DNA of 64,000 nucleotides, taken from positions 1 through 64,000 of the forward strand of contig DLAR01000031.1 in the NCBI GenBank assembly GCA_002494015.1, written 5' to 3'. Position numbers and translations under genes: made by a program. Of the stretch, positions 41,489-50,348 are shown piece by piece. The notes beneath the pieces were generated by a model, which saw only the letters and a list, made by a program, of their open reading frames with translations, had not been told where the DNA came from and ran no database searches. Position 1 is the stretch's first letter; every line of letters starts with the position of its first letter. Source of the DNA: Porphyromonadaceae bacterium UBA7042. Its GTDB lineage: Bacteria > Bacteroidota > Bacteroidia > Bacteroidales > Muribaculaceae.

Positions 41489-43632
41489 TTCTTGGATAAG
41501 ATTACTGAGGTGTCGTTGAACAGAGCGGCCGCGTCGAGGACGGCAAGCAGTTCGGACCAATGGGAAAGAGGCACGATGTTGGATTTTAATTGTACGCGCG
41601 ACTGGATGACAAGGTCGCCGGTCTCGTTGAGATGAGCGTCGGAATAGAACATGCCGGCGAGGTTTATGACCCTGCTGTTGAGGGAGGCTATGGATTCGGG
41701 AGCAACGGAATATCCATCGGGAATGTGAAGTGTCACAATATACGAATCCTGAACCGGGACAGTCAGCATTGCGTCAAACGAGCGTTCTCGGTCTTTGCCT
41801 TCGAGTTGCGGATTGCGCCCGAAGATGCGCCCGATGTTCACATTGTAGTCATTTCCGAAGCGTGACACGAGTCCGTCCATAACGCAGTCGACATTGTACT
41901 CTATGGCTGTTTCTCCCGGCATGTTTCCACGCGACAGAATTTCGACCTTTTCAATTGATTCGGGCCGAGTCCCCATAGAATTTTCAATCCAGTCAAACAT
42001 AGCTTTCTTTATTTCCGTCTGTCTGCCTTCAGGGTCGCGCCGGGTTGACTTTACGCGTTTGCCTTCGGGGATTTCAAGGAATTCTTCTGCACGCATTATC
42101 CACTCGTCGGGGGTGGTAATGCCTGCGACATTATGTTTCTGCGCTCCGTAGAGTTTCATGTTGTGGGACAGTCTTAAACGGTCGTCTTCTTCAATTGTCA
42201 CATCGGTGGAGAGGACAGTAGAGTTGCCTGTGTGTTTCAGGCTTTTCACGTTGAATATTACCGGCTGTTTTGACGGGTCGATTTTATCTCCCAGTGCCGG
42301 GAATGCGGCAACCATTTCACCCTGATAAATTCCAGCCGGCTCTCCGGGTTGATTGTTCAACAGAAGCGGTGGGGAAAATATGGTTTCTCCGTAAACCGCC
42401 ACATAGTCAGGGTCGTTCCACGAGATAATTTCGTTAACAGGAACGTCGGTGCGCGGAGTCAGTATCCCGATGCCGAGTGCATCAGGATACTCGATTTTCA
42501 GTTTTTTAAGCATGTCGCAGAACATTACCGCGCCGAGGCGGTCGCCAATCTTGTGACGGTCATTGGTGATAACGGCATAGTTGAATGCTATCCATGCCAC
42601 GGCGGCGAGCTGGTCGTCGGTCAGGTCAGTATGGGTTTTCTGGTAGTCTTTGACAAGTTTTATGGCACGTCCCGGAATCGGGTTGTCATACTTTGTAGCT
42701 TTGAGCATGTTGGCAACATCTGTATAGTAGGTGCCTGCAGGAAGATTTCCGTATAGTCCTCCGGCGCGAGCCGAGCGTGGACGGAAAATCATCGACGTGT
42801 TGTTAAGGAAGTTCATGCTGATGAATGGTACTTGCCGCTTTGCCGAGGTGAACACTCCGATGTTGACAGCCGGTATGTTGATGATGTGGAGATTAAAGGT
42901 GTTATATCCTCGCTCGTTTATTTCCCGGTAGAGGAGCGGAGCACCGTTGTGGGAGCGGTATTCGATTGTCAGGTCGGGGTTGAATTCCCCCTTTACCATG
43001 AGATTCAGCACAGGGTAGCTGCCCGCGATGTCAATATTGACTGAGGGGAGGTTGAATTCCTCAAGCCATTCCTCGGTGTAATAATAGTATTCGAGAACGT
43101 CTCCAACTGACAGGCCGGGAACAGCAATCTTGAACTTGCGGTTGTCATCTCCTTTTTCCCCGTCGCCTATGGAAAACGCATCTTTTATGTCGACATCTAT
43201 TACTGTGCCGTCGGGTTTATGTACTTTCGCCCCCCATGCTTTTTCGATTCCAAGCATCGGCAGCATTCCTTTAAGATGGAATGATTCGCGGTCTCCAAAT
43301 TCAAAGTCGGTAAATCGTTCCACTGCACTTTGGTCAAACATTTTGATCATGACACGGCGTATTTTGTCGCGTGTCATGCGGTTGGTCATGCCGGTGGCTT
43401 TCAAGGCCGACTGCTGAATCTCACGGTCGACCTTAATGTCGAGGTAATCGGCGATGACTACCGCCGAGGCTCCGTCGGCGACCGAATCAGGTATTTCGGT
43501 ACGGGGGTTGAATTCGGGAATATTCATCGTCCACACCTTTTCGTCAGCTTTGCGGAAAAACTTTTCGTTAAGAGCCATTGCCGGTATTGCGGCCGCAATG
43601 GCAATGAGGAGAATTACTGCTCGGTATTTCAT
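41485..43632 (-). CDS. DUF3857 protein with a degenerate transglutaminase domain
   Basis: 715 residues, signal peptide 1-20. An N-terminal DUF3857 domain (GVGDVLEYYYYTEEW-type region near 176-190) is followed by a transglutaminase-like domain around 330-420. The catalytic Cys motif GDCK is replaced by GDRLG (363-367), and no His motif is apparent, so the enzyme is probably inactive. The C-terminal part is beta-rich. It lies five bases after a paralogue with an intact triad, suggesting the two form a complex in the periplasm in which this copy is structural. Function of DUF3857 proteins is poorly known. Confidence 0.78.
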   Translation of the reverse strand: MKYRAVILLIAIAAAIPAMALNEKFFRKADEKVWTMNIPEFNPRTEIPDSVADGASAVVIADYLDIKVDREIQQSALKATGMTNRMTRDKIRRVMIKMFDQSAVERFTDFEFGDRESFHLKGMLPMLGIEKAWGAKVHKPDGTVIDVDIKDAFSIGDGEKGDDNRKFKIAVPGLSVGDVLEYYYYTEEWLEEFNLPSVNIDIAGSYPVLNLMVKGEFNPDLTIEYRSHNGAPLLYREINERGYNTFNLHIINIPAVNIGVFTSAKRQVPFISMNFLNNTSMIFRPRSARAGGLYGNLPAGTYYTDVANMLKATKYDNPIPGRAIKLVKDYQKTHTDLTDDQLAAVAWIAFNYAVITNDRHKIGDRLGAVMFCDMLKKLKIEYPDALGIGILTPRTDVPVNEIISWNDPDYVAVYGETIFSPPLLLNNQPGEPAGIYQGEMVAAFPALGDKIDPSKQPVIFNVKSLKHTGNSTVLSTDVTIEEDDRLRLSHNMKLYGAQKHNVAGITTPDEWIMRAEEFLEIPEGKRVKSTRRDPEGRQTEIKKAMFDWIENSMGTRPESIEKVEILSRGNMPGETAIEYNVDCVMDGLVSRFGNDYNVNIGRIFGRNPQLEGKDRERSFDAMLTVPVQDSYIVTLHIPDGYSVAPESIASLNSRVINLAGMFYSDAHLNETGDLVIQSRVQLKSNIVPLSHWSELLAVLDAAALFNDTSVILSKK

Positions 43633-43637
43633 GGCGG

Positions 43638-45452
43638 TTACTGTTTTATCAATGCAATCTGAGTGTTGGATATGTTAATTAGGTCGCGTAATGCTTTGTT
43701 CCATTCCGGGACGGCGTTGAGTGACGCTTCCGTGTCACCGGTATTGACCTCGGCGGTACACCTGATGCCGTCGGGGGTGGATTCGGTCATTACCCATCCA
43801 TTAAACCACGGGGAGTCAAATTTTTTGCACCTTTCTGTCGCGGGGTCGATTTTATATCCGTCAGGAACGTAAACGTCTATATTGGCGGTCATCTTGAATC
43901 CCGATGTCAGCCTGATGCCCTTTGTGCGTCCTTTTTCGACAACAGGTTTTAGCGTTATGTTGCGTAGCGGACGCAGGTCAAGATACATTTTATCGCCGAC
44001 CATGTTGACCGCTTTTTTTTCGACCACGTCGGCTGTCAGGCGGGTTTCGGAGGCATCGGGAGCTACATCTGCGACAGAGATGGTTTCCCATTCGACAGTG
44101 CGTTTGGGCGGGGAGAGATAGGAGCGGACAAAGTCGTCGCGACGTGATGCGTCACGTCCGTTATAGGCATTTTCAAATGCGTAGCGATACACTCCGCTGA
44201 GCCGGTGTTCCACGGTGCCGGCAATGTCGGTGCCATTTACCCGGAATGATGCGTTGAAGCAGTACATGTCGGAGCCATTAGCATTTTCGGGTACGCGTGA
44301 TATGATAAAGTTGTCGCCGTCCTCGATGATGACCTGTCGGCCTGTTATTCCGGGCGTGTAGTAACCACGGGGGCAATAGGAAGCCGTGCCGTCGAGGTAG
44401 AGAATGGTGTCGGGGAGGATAGCGGCGGCAATCATGTGGTTTCCCGATGCCACGGATGGAATTTCGGTCCAGTCGGTATCGACATGCCCGGCGGTACCTA
44501 TCCACACAAGTCGGCCGTCGATTCCTACACTGCGGAGCATTGCCTTGATAAGGTTGGCCGATCCTTTACAGTCACCATAACGTTTCTGGAATACTGACGA
44601 TGCTTGGTCGGGGCGGAAGGCGTATTCTCCGTGTTCAACGGCAAGATAGCGTATGTTGAGCCTGACCCAATCGGCGATTGCAGCGGCCCTGTCGAAGTTG
44701 TTGTCAAGGCCGTCGACAAGGGCGGCGGCTTGTGCTGCGAGGGGTGCGGTGTCACCGTTATCGGGCAGAATTGTGCCGTGCATGAAAGAATACAGTTGTG
44801 CCACATCGCGGAAAAGGCCGGTAATCATCAGTTTGGGTGACGAGATGGAGGGAGGAGGTGCCAGCGGTTCGTTTCTTGACCCTTTGCGCGAAACGAGTTC
44901 GACGATATAGGTAAGGTCGCCGTTGCTGCTGACTTCGCGTTGCAGTTTTACGCCTTCGGGCAGATACATAGGGGTTATGTTTATCGCGGCGGAGAGTTTT
45001 GACGGTACGTTGATTTCATAACGGGCGTTTTCGGTGTAGTAGGGGGATGTGAGCATTATTTCGCAGAATTGCTCGGGAGTCTTATAGGTGCGTTCCATGA
45101 CGGCACTGGCCTCTTTGTCCTTTTTGAGCGGCACTTTCAGGTAGCAGACACGCGAGCCGTCATAGAAAAGGTCGTCGTTCTCCCATGCGCGGTATTGTGG
45201 TCTGGCGCCCGGGGCCGATGCCTTGTCAATCGAGATGTCATTGTTGAAAAATGTAACCGCAAGAGCGGTATCGTCGGCGCGGCGGGCAAGGAATTTCTTG
45301 GTGTTGACAGCTTTTACACTTGATAATCGTCCATTTTTCTCACGAAGGTGGTAGGTGGAGGTTTCCTGAGTCACGATTATGTTGTCGTCGGCATTTTGCG
45401 CGGCGACGGTGGTCATGGCGATAAGGTATAGTGTCAGTAGCAAAAATCTCAT
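43638..45452 (-). CDS. DUF3857 transglutaminase-like protein, intact triad
   Basis: 604 residues, signal peptide 1-19. A DUF3857 beta-rich N-terminal domain (about 30-220) precedes a transglutaminase domain with Cys295 in KRYGDCKGSANL, His339 in SGNHMIAA and Asp354 in LYLDGT, the full catalytic triad. A C-terminal beta domain follows. Probably a periplasmic cysteine amidase or protease-like enzyme. The substrate is unknown. It is the first gene of the DUF3857-DUF3857-methyltransferase-VanW operon and has its own promoter (45472-45502). Confidence 0.83.
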   Translation of the reverse strand: MRFLLLTLYLIAMTTVAAQNADDNIIVTQETSTYHLREKNGRLSSVKAVNTKKFLARRADDTALAVTFFNNDISIDKASAPGARPQYRAWENDDLFYDGSRVCYLKVPLKKDKEASAVMERTYKTPEQFCEIMLTSPYYTENARYEINVPSKLSAAINITPMYLPEGVKLQREVSSNGDLTYIVELVSRKGSRNEPLAPPPSISSPKLMITGLFRDVAQLYSFMHGTILPDNGDTAPLAAQAAALVDGLDNNFDRAAAIADWVRLNIRYLAVEHGEYAFRPDQASSVFQKRYGDCKGSANLIKAMLRSVGIDGRLVWIGTAGHVDTDWTEIPSVASGNHMIAAAILPDTILYLDGTASYCPRGYYTPGITGRQVIIEDGDNFIISRVPENANGSDMYCFNASFRVNGTDIAGTVEHRLSGVYRYAFENAYNGRDASRRDDFVRSYLSPPKRTVEWETISVADVAPDASETRLTADVVEKKAVNMVGDKMYLDLRPLRNITLKPVVEKGRTKGIRLTSGFKMTANIDVYVPDGYKIDPATERCKKFDSPWFNGWVMTESTPDGIRCTAEVNTGDTEASLNAVPEWNKALRDLINISNTQIALIKQ

Positions 45453-45471
45453 GTTAGCTTTGTGTTTTTAG

Positions 45472-45502
45472 CAAAGTTAACGATTGAAATTGATTGATGC
45501 AA
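45472..45502 (-). promoter_or_regulatory. promoter of the DUF3857 operon
   Basis: Minus strand TTG (45502-45500), 20 bases, TAACTTTG (45479-45472), 20 bases ahead of the ATG. Confidence 0.6.
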
Positions 45503-45517
45503 CTATTTTGCCATATT

Positions 45518-46498
45518 TTATGGTTTTGGAAGGGGGATTAGGCGGGAAATGAGTGCTCGGACGGGGGTAAGGATTCTTTTTTTCATCGGGGGGCGTGTGG
45601 CAGATATGCGGGCGACGGCGGCATCAATTGCCTTGTCGTCGGCATAGGTGGGGATGTGGTAGAGCTTTTCGCGTGTTTCTTGTTGGAGTCGGGTGTCGTC
45701 ACCGGCTGCGATGAGCATGTGGAGCAGTATGTTGGCCGATGCCTGCTGTAGACCCTCAACAACTTCGGGCCGGTCGGAAAACTCGCTGATGAGGTCTTCG
45801 CGCACAGCAAGCGACATGCCGAGGCGGCGGTATCGCTCGGCATTGCTCCATGTTCCTGACGCGCCGATGCGGTATACCCCCATCGGATGGCTGAAATAAT
45901 GGATTTTGCCGTGGGCGGCATAGAGCATGTGGATGGTGTAGTCGAGCAGCGGGTGGCGCATTGTCCACTCGGGGAGTTTGGATAGGTTGACGAGGTCGTG
46001 GCGGTAAAGGACCGAGAGGTTTGTGATGTAGTTGGCGCGGCTGAGGTGGGTTATGTCGGTATCGACGGCCTGACCGCCGTTGCTGAGGCTCTTGGAACCG
46101 TCGGCCTCGTAGTGGTTGATGACGCGGTGGAAGGTGATGGCGCATTCGGGATGATGTTCCATATAACCGACCTGTGTGGCGAGCTTGCGGGAATAGATCC
46201 AGTAGTCGTCGGCATCACACATGGCGAGGTATTTCCCGGTACAGTGCCGGAAAGCCTCGATATAGTTGGCCTGAATGCCGAGGTTGGTCGGGTTGGAGAA
46301 CACCTTTATTATGTCGGGGTATAGTTGCTGCCATTGGCGGGCGACAGCAAGTGTTTCGTCGGTTGATGCGTCGTTGACTATGACGAGCTCTATCGGGAAG
46401 TCGGTTTTCTGTCTGACCACTCCCTTGATAGCGTTGCCGATGACGGCCTCCTGATTGTAGGCAATCATGACAACGCTGACCATGGGTCGTTGTTCCAT
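45518..46498 (-). CDS. family 2 glycosyltransferase
   Basis: 326 residues. GT-A fold opening VSVVMIAYNQEAVIGNAIKGV, then ELVIVNDASTDETLAVA and the metal-binding YLAMCDADDYW. It transfers a sugar from a nucleotide sugar to a surface glycan or lipid. Donor and acceptor are not readable. No membrane helices. The C-terminus is basic (RPPMKKRILTPVRALISRL), suggesting membrane contact. It starts seven bases after the cyclo-ligase gene. Confidence 0.88.
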   Translation of the reverse strand: MEQRPMVSVVMIAYNQEAVIGNAIKGVVRQKTDFPIELVIVNDASTDETLAVARQWQQLYPDIIKVFSNPTNLGIQANYIEAFRHCTGKYLAMCDADDYWIYSRKLATQVGYMEHHPECAITFHRVINHYEADGSKSLSNGGQAVDTDITHLSRANYITNLSVLYRHDLVNLSKLPEWTMRHPLLDYTIHMLYAAHGKIHYFSHPMGVYRIGASGTWSNAERYRRLGMSLAVREDLISEFSDRPEVVEGLQQASANILLHMLIAAGDDTRLQQETREKLYHIPTYADDKAIDAAVARISATRPPMKKRILTPVRALISRLIPLPKP

Positions 46499-46505
46499 TG
46501 TCTTG

Positions 46506-47066
46506 CTATCTGCGAGGTTTGATGAAACGGGACTCGGTTATTACTATGTCTACCGGCACGTCGTGGGAATCGACCGGGATGTCGTCGATGAGCTGGAAGT
46601 CGTAAGCCACTCCCACTTTGCGAGCCTTGGTCGATGCCATGAGCCGGTCGTAGAAGCCTTTTCCGCGCCCGAGCCGGTTGCCGTTGCGGTCGTAGGCCAC
46701 GGCGGGGATGACAATCAAGTCGATAGTCTCGACGGGTGTCACGTCGTCGCCTTGAGGTTCCTCGATGTGGAACGCGCCGAGCTGCAGCGTGGATCGGTCA
46801 TAGGGTAGGATGTCAAGGTTTACACCGTTGACGCGAGGAAGATAGAAGTGTTTCCGGGCGTTCCATCGGTCGATGAACTCGCGGGTGGACAGCTCGTCGG
46901 GGAGCGAGTGGTACATCAGGATGTGGTCGGCCAGCATGAACTCAGGAGTCTGTTCGAGCATCGCAAACACCCTTTCGGCCGCCTCGCGGCGCTCATTGTC
47001 GTCGAGGAGGGCCTTGCGGGCACGGATGCGGCGGCGGATGTCGTCTTTGGTAACGGTTATTCTCAT
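46506..47066 (-). CDS. 5-formyltetrahydrofolate cyclo-ligase
   Basis: 186 residues. It converts 5-formyl-THF to 5,10-methenyl-THF using ATP. The N-terminal basic helix IRRRIRARKALL and the C-terminal loop DRNGNRLGRGKGFYDRLMA are the diagnostic family motifs, and the latter binds the nucleotide phosphates. Normal length. Cytosolic, one-carbon metabolism. It sits between the META-domain gene (four-base gap) and the GT2 gene in one operon with no obvious functional link. Confidence 0.93.
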   Translation of the reverse strand: MRITVTKDDIRRRIRARKALLDDNERREAAERVFAMLEQTPEFMLADHILMYHSLPDELSTREFIDRWNARKHFYLPRVNGVNLDILPYDRSTLQLGAFHIEEPQGDDVTPVETIDLIVIPAVAYDRNGNRLGRGKGFYDRLMASTKARKVGVAYDFQLIDDIPVDSHDVPVDIVITESRFIKPRR

Positions 47067-47070
47067 GGCG

Positions 47071-47952
47071 CTACATTTCGGCTTGTTTTGGGTCGATGCG
47101 TGTGAGGGTTATGATGACGTTGCCGTCAGAGTCGCGAAGGACAGCCTTGTTGTCGGAGCCGTCACGGGCAGCTGACGAGACATTTTCGAGCGCGAGCAGG
47201 AATGCCTGTTCGGTAGCGATGTCGGGGCATGTCATGCGTGTGGTCACGAGGTCTTTGAACTCGATTCCGTTTTCCTTGTCGAGGGTGAGGATGAGCGACC
47301 CGTTGACTATGTTGCAGCCGGCGTTTCCGTGGAGGCTTTTCTGGTCAAGGTCAATGACGATTTTCACGTCGGCCGACGCAGGGACGGCGTTGCCGTTAAT
47401 GGCATCAACTTTCCACGCGCCGTTGAGGAATGCGATGTCATGCTTGCGCAGAACTATCAGAGGTGTTCCCGAGGCGTTGTTCAGAGCCATTGTGTAGCCG
47501 GTGGACGAATGGTTTATGCCGTAGGACACGACATGGTCAAGAGCTTGGTTGATGTCATATTCGTAGGGGGCGTCAGGACAAGCCTTCATTGTTGAGATGA
47601 ACTCGCCACCTTTGGTGAGCTTTGTGCCTTCAACATAGAAAGTGCCGTTGATGTAGTTGCAGCCGTTGAATCCGATGACTGATACAGCTCCGGGCATATT
47701 CTCGTCAACCACAAACGAGAGGTTGGGGTGGTTGTCGCCGTTGACCTTGACATCTTTGCCGTTGACATTGACGATTGCCCACTCGCCGTTCATTTCGGCC
47801 GGTGCGAGCAGTGTCGTTGTGTTGAAGTCGGTATCGGCGGCCGGAGCGGTTTCGGTAACGGTAGAGGTTTTGGCAGGGGCGCGCTTGATTACGCCGCAAC
47901 CTGTTGTCATAAGTCCTGCGATGGCGAGGGCAAGTATTGAAATCTTGTTCAT
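47071..47952 (-). CDS. lipoprotein with two META (HslJ-like) domains
   Basis: 293 residues. A lipoprotein signal peptide (ALAIAGLMTTGCGV) precedes two META domains. The first (about 55-165) contains NGEWAIVNVNGKDVK and GFNGCNYINGTFYVEG. The second (about 175-290) contains NGAWKVDAINGNAVP and GNAGCNIVNGSLIL. META domains occur in heat-inducible HslJ and in outer-membrane lipoproteins tied to stress resistance. The precise role is unknown. It is the first gene of the operon with the cyclo-ligase and GT2. Confidence 0.85.
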   Translation of the reverse strand: MNKISILALAIAGLMTTGCGVIKRAPAKTSTVTETAPAADTDFNTTTLLAPAEMNGEWAIVNVNGKDVKVNGDNHPNLSFVVDENMPGAVSVIGFNGCNYINGTFYVEGTKLTKGGEFISTMKACPDAPYEYDINQALDHVVSYGINHSSTGYTMALNNASGTPLIVLRKHDIAFLNGAWKVDAINGNAVPASADVKIVIDLDQKSLHGNAGCNIVNGSLILTLDKENGIEFKDLVTTRMTCPDIATEQAFLLALENVSSAARDGSDNKAVLRDSDGNVIITLTRIDPKQAEM

Positions 47953-48106
47953 AAGAGTTGACGTGTTTTAAGGGTTAATTCTACATTGTTATAACGGATG
48001 AGGAGTGATTTTGTGCGACACCGGAGGCCGTCATGGCAAAATCAATCAGCAAATTTAATGAAAATTCCACAAATCTCGACGAAAGCAAAGGTTTTTATTT
48101 GTGAAA

Positions 48107-48139
48107 TTGCACATTAATGGGATAAAATGTGTATCTTTG
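48107..48139 (+). promoter_or_regulatory. promoter of the dCMP deaminase operon
   Basis: TTG (48107-48109), 22 bases, TATCTTTG (48132-48139), 22 bases ahead of the ATG at 48162. Confidence 0.5.
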
Positions 48140-48161
48140 CAACTTGAAAAATACAACTGTC

Positions 48162-48614
48162 ATGGGCAACAACGACAAGCAAGAACTACTCGACCGCCGC
48201 TACCTCAGAATGGCTCGTATATGGGCCGAAAACTCCTATTGCGAGCGTCGCAAGGTGGGTGCGCTGCTGGTGAAAGACCGCATGATAATATCTGACGGTT
48301 TCAACGGCACCCCGGCGGGATTTGAGAACGTGTGCGAGGACGGTGATGGCAACACCAAGAGTTATGTGCTTCATGCCGAGGCCAACGCTATCACCAAGGT
48401 CGCCCGCAGCAACAACTCAAGCGAGGGCGCCACTCTCTACATCACCGCGTCGCCCTGTGTCGATTGCGCCAAGCTTATTATCCAGAGTGGAATAGTGCGT
48501 GTCGTGTTCAACGAGCTTTACCGCATCACCGACGGACTTGAGCTGCTCTCCCGCGCCGGTATCGAGTGTGTCCATGTCGAGAACCTGACCCCTGCCCGCG
48601 AAGGCATCGAATAA
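48162..48614 (+). CDS. dCMP deaminase family protein
   Basis: 150 residues from the ATG at 48162. A longer reading would include the promoter box. Zinc site: His71 and catalytic Glu73 in HAEANAI, Cys99 and Cys102 in SPCVDCAK. The segment FNGTPAGFENVCED is typical of ComEB/dCMP deaminases. It converts dCMP to dUMP for thymidylate synthesis. Cytosolic. The S41 protease gene follows after 44 bases and is probably co-transcribed. Confidence 0.92.
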   Translation: MGNNDKQELLDRRYLRMARIWAENSYCERRKVGALLVKDRMIISDGFNGTPAGFENVCEDGDGNTKSYVLHAEANAITKVARSNNSSEGATLYITASPCVDCAKLIIQSGIVRVVFNELYRITDGLELLSRAGIECVHVENLTPAREGIE

Positions 48615-48658
48615 CATGTCAATCAAAAAGCTAATTATTTCATACTTCAAAACTTTAA

Positions 48659-50281
48659 ATGAATAACCGAATAAAGAATCCGGCGGTGTGGATGCCGCTG
48701 GCTATCGCTGTGGCACTCGTCGGGGGCATGTGGCTCGGGAAGGTTTTCTTCTCGATGTCCCACCGTTGGGATGCCAATGCCAAGCTTGATACCATCATGA
48801 AGATGATTGAGGCGGGATATGTCGACGACGTGGACACCGACAGCCTTTTCGATGCCGCCATTCCCGACTTGCTCTCCCATTTAGACCCTCATTCGACCTA
48901 TATTCCCGCTAAAGACCTTCAGGCGGTAAACGATGAACTTGGCGGTTCGTTTTCGGGAATAGGAATTTCGTTCACGATAACGAACGACACAATCAACGTG
49001 CTCGAAGTAATCGCCGGCGGCCCCTCTGAGAAGGTGGGATTGTTGCCGGGCGACCGCATTGTCACAATCGACGACTCGGTGGCCACTTCGCGCGGATGGT
49101 CCAACGAGAAGGTCATGCGCACCCTGCGCGGCGATAAGGGTACGCTTGTCAAGCTCGGAATCAAGCGCAATACCTCGCCCAAGATTCTCACCTATGAGAT
49201 TACGCGCGGTGACATCCCTGTCAATTCGGTCGATGCCGCCTATCTCATTGATGATGAGATAGGTTATCTGAAAATCAACAAGTTTGGCGCGACAACCTAT
49301 GCCGAGTTTCTGACCCACATGCTCGAAATGCGCACTGACGGGGCTAAACGTTTCATCATCGACCTCCGTGGCAACGGGGGCGGATTCATGGAACCTGCCG
49401 TGCTGATGGCGCAGGAATTCCTCCCCGAGGGCGCGCCCATCGTGTCGATGAAGGGTAAGGTCAAGAGCAACAACACGATGCTTGCGAGTGACGGCAGCGG
49501 CACATTCAAGGATGACGAGGTGGTTGTGCTGCTCGACGAGTACTCGGCAAGCGCAAGCGAGATTTTTGCCGGAGCGATTCAAGACAACGACCGCGGACTC
49601 GTAATCGGCCGCCGCTCATTCGGCAAAGGACTTGTGCAGCATCAGACCGAGCTGCCCGACAGCAGTGCCATCCGTCTGACAGTGGCCCGTTATTACACTC
49701 CCTCGGGACGCTGTATTCAGAAGACCTATGCGCCCGGCACCAATTATAACAACGACATCATCGACCGGTACAACCACGGCGAGTTCTACAGTGCCGACTC
49801 GATAAAACAGAACACCTCGCTGGCGTTCACGACCATGCACGGTCGCACCGTCTACGGCGGCGGTGGCATCATGCCCGACATCTTCGTGCCCAATGACACC
49901 ACCGGCTATACATCCTATTATCTCAATGTGGCCAATGCCGGACTGCTGCAGAAGTTTGCCTTTGACTACAACGACAACAATCGCGAGCTGTTTGCCCCGG
50001 CCAAGACAGCCGCCGAGCTGTTGCCGCTGCTCCCTTCTGACGACCAGCTGCTTCAGGACTTTGTGGCCTACGCACAGAAGGCCGGCATCGTGCCCCGATG
50101 GTTCTACATCAACGAGTCGCGTGACTTGCTTGTCAATACCCTCCGTGCCCTCATCGCCCGCAATGCCATCGGCTTGCAAGGCTACTACGAGGTAGACAAC
50201 ATCACTGACCCCACTGTAAATCAGGCACTGAAATCACTCGGTGACGGCGAGGCCGCGTTTCCTGTCACCAAAGGGGTGTAA
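48659..50281 (+). CDS. S41 family C-terminal processing protease
   Basis: 540 residues with an N-terminal membrane anchor or signal (about 8-28). PDZ domain (about 85-180, GSFSGIGISFTITND to GLLPGDRIVTIDD), then the S41 core. The catalytic Ser298 lies in YSASASEIFAGA and Lys323 in RRSFGKGLVQ, 25 residues apart as in E. coli Tsp (recalled Ser452/Lys477). It is a periplasmic protease that trims protein C-termini. Length is normal for Bacteroidetes CtpA-like proteins. Second gene of the deaminase operon. Confidence 0.93.
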   Translation: MNNRIKNPAVWMPLAIAVALVGGMWLGKVFFSMSHRWDANAKLDTIMKMIEAGYVDDVDTDSLFDAAIPDLLSHLDPHSTYIPAKDLQAVNDELGGSFSGIGISFTITNDTINVLEVIAGGPSEKVGLLPGDRIVTIDDSVATSRGWSNEKVMRTLRGDKGTLVKLGIKRNTSPKILTYEITRGDIPVNSVDAAYLIDDEIGYLKINKFGATTYAEFLTHMLEMRTDGAKRFIIDLRGNGGGFMEPAVLMAQEFLPEGAPIVSMKGKVKSNNTMLASDGSGTFKDDEVVVLLDEYSASASEIFAGAIQDNDRGLVIGRRSFGKGLVQHQTELPDSSAIRLTVARYYTPSGRCIQKTYAPGTNYNNDIIDRYNHGEFYSADSIKQNTSLAFTTMHGRTVYGGGGIMPDIFVPNDTTGYTSYYLNVANAGLLQKFAFDYNDNNRELFAPAKTAAELLPLLPSDDQLLQDFVAYAQKAGIVPRWFYINESRDLLVNTLRALIARNAIGLQGYYEVDNITDPTVNQALKSLGDGEAAFPVTKGV

Positions 50282-50348
50282 ACCCGACACCCTGCCGGGG
50301 CGTTTAATATTGTACATAATATATAATGTATAATAATGCCCCGACGAC

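Noticed and set aside
41489..41560. Upstream extension of the methyltransferase to a TTG codon
   Set aside because: The ATG at 41488 overlaps the preceding stop by four bases and keeps the whole domain.
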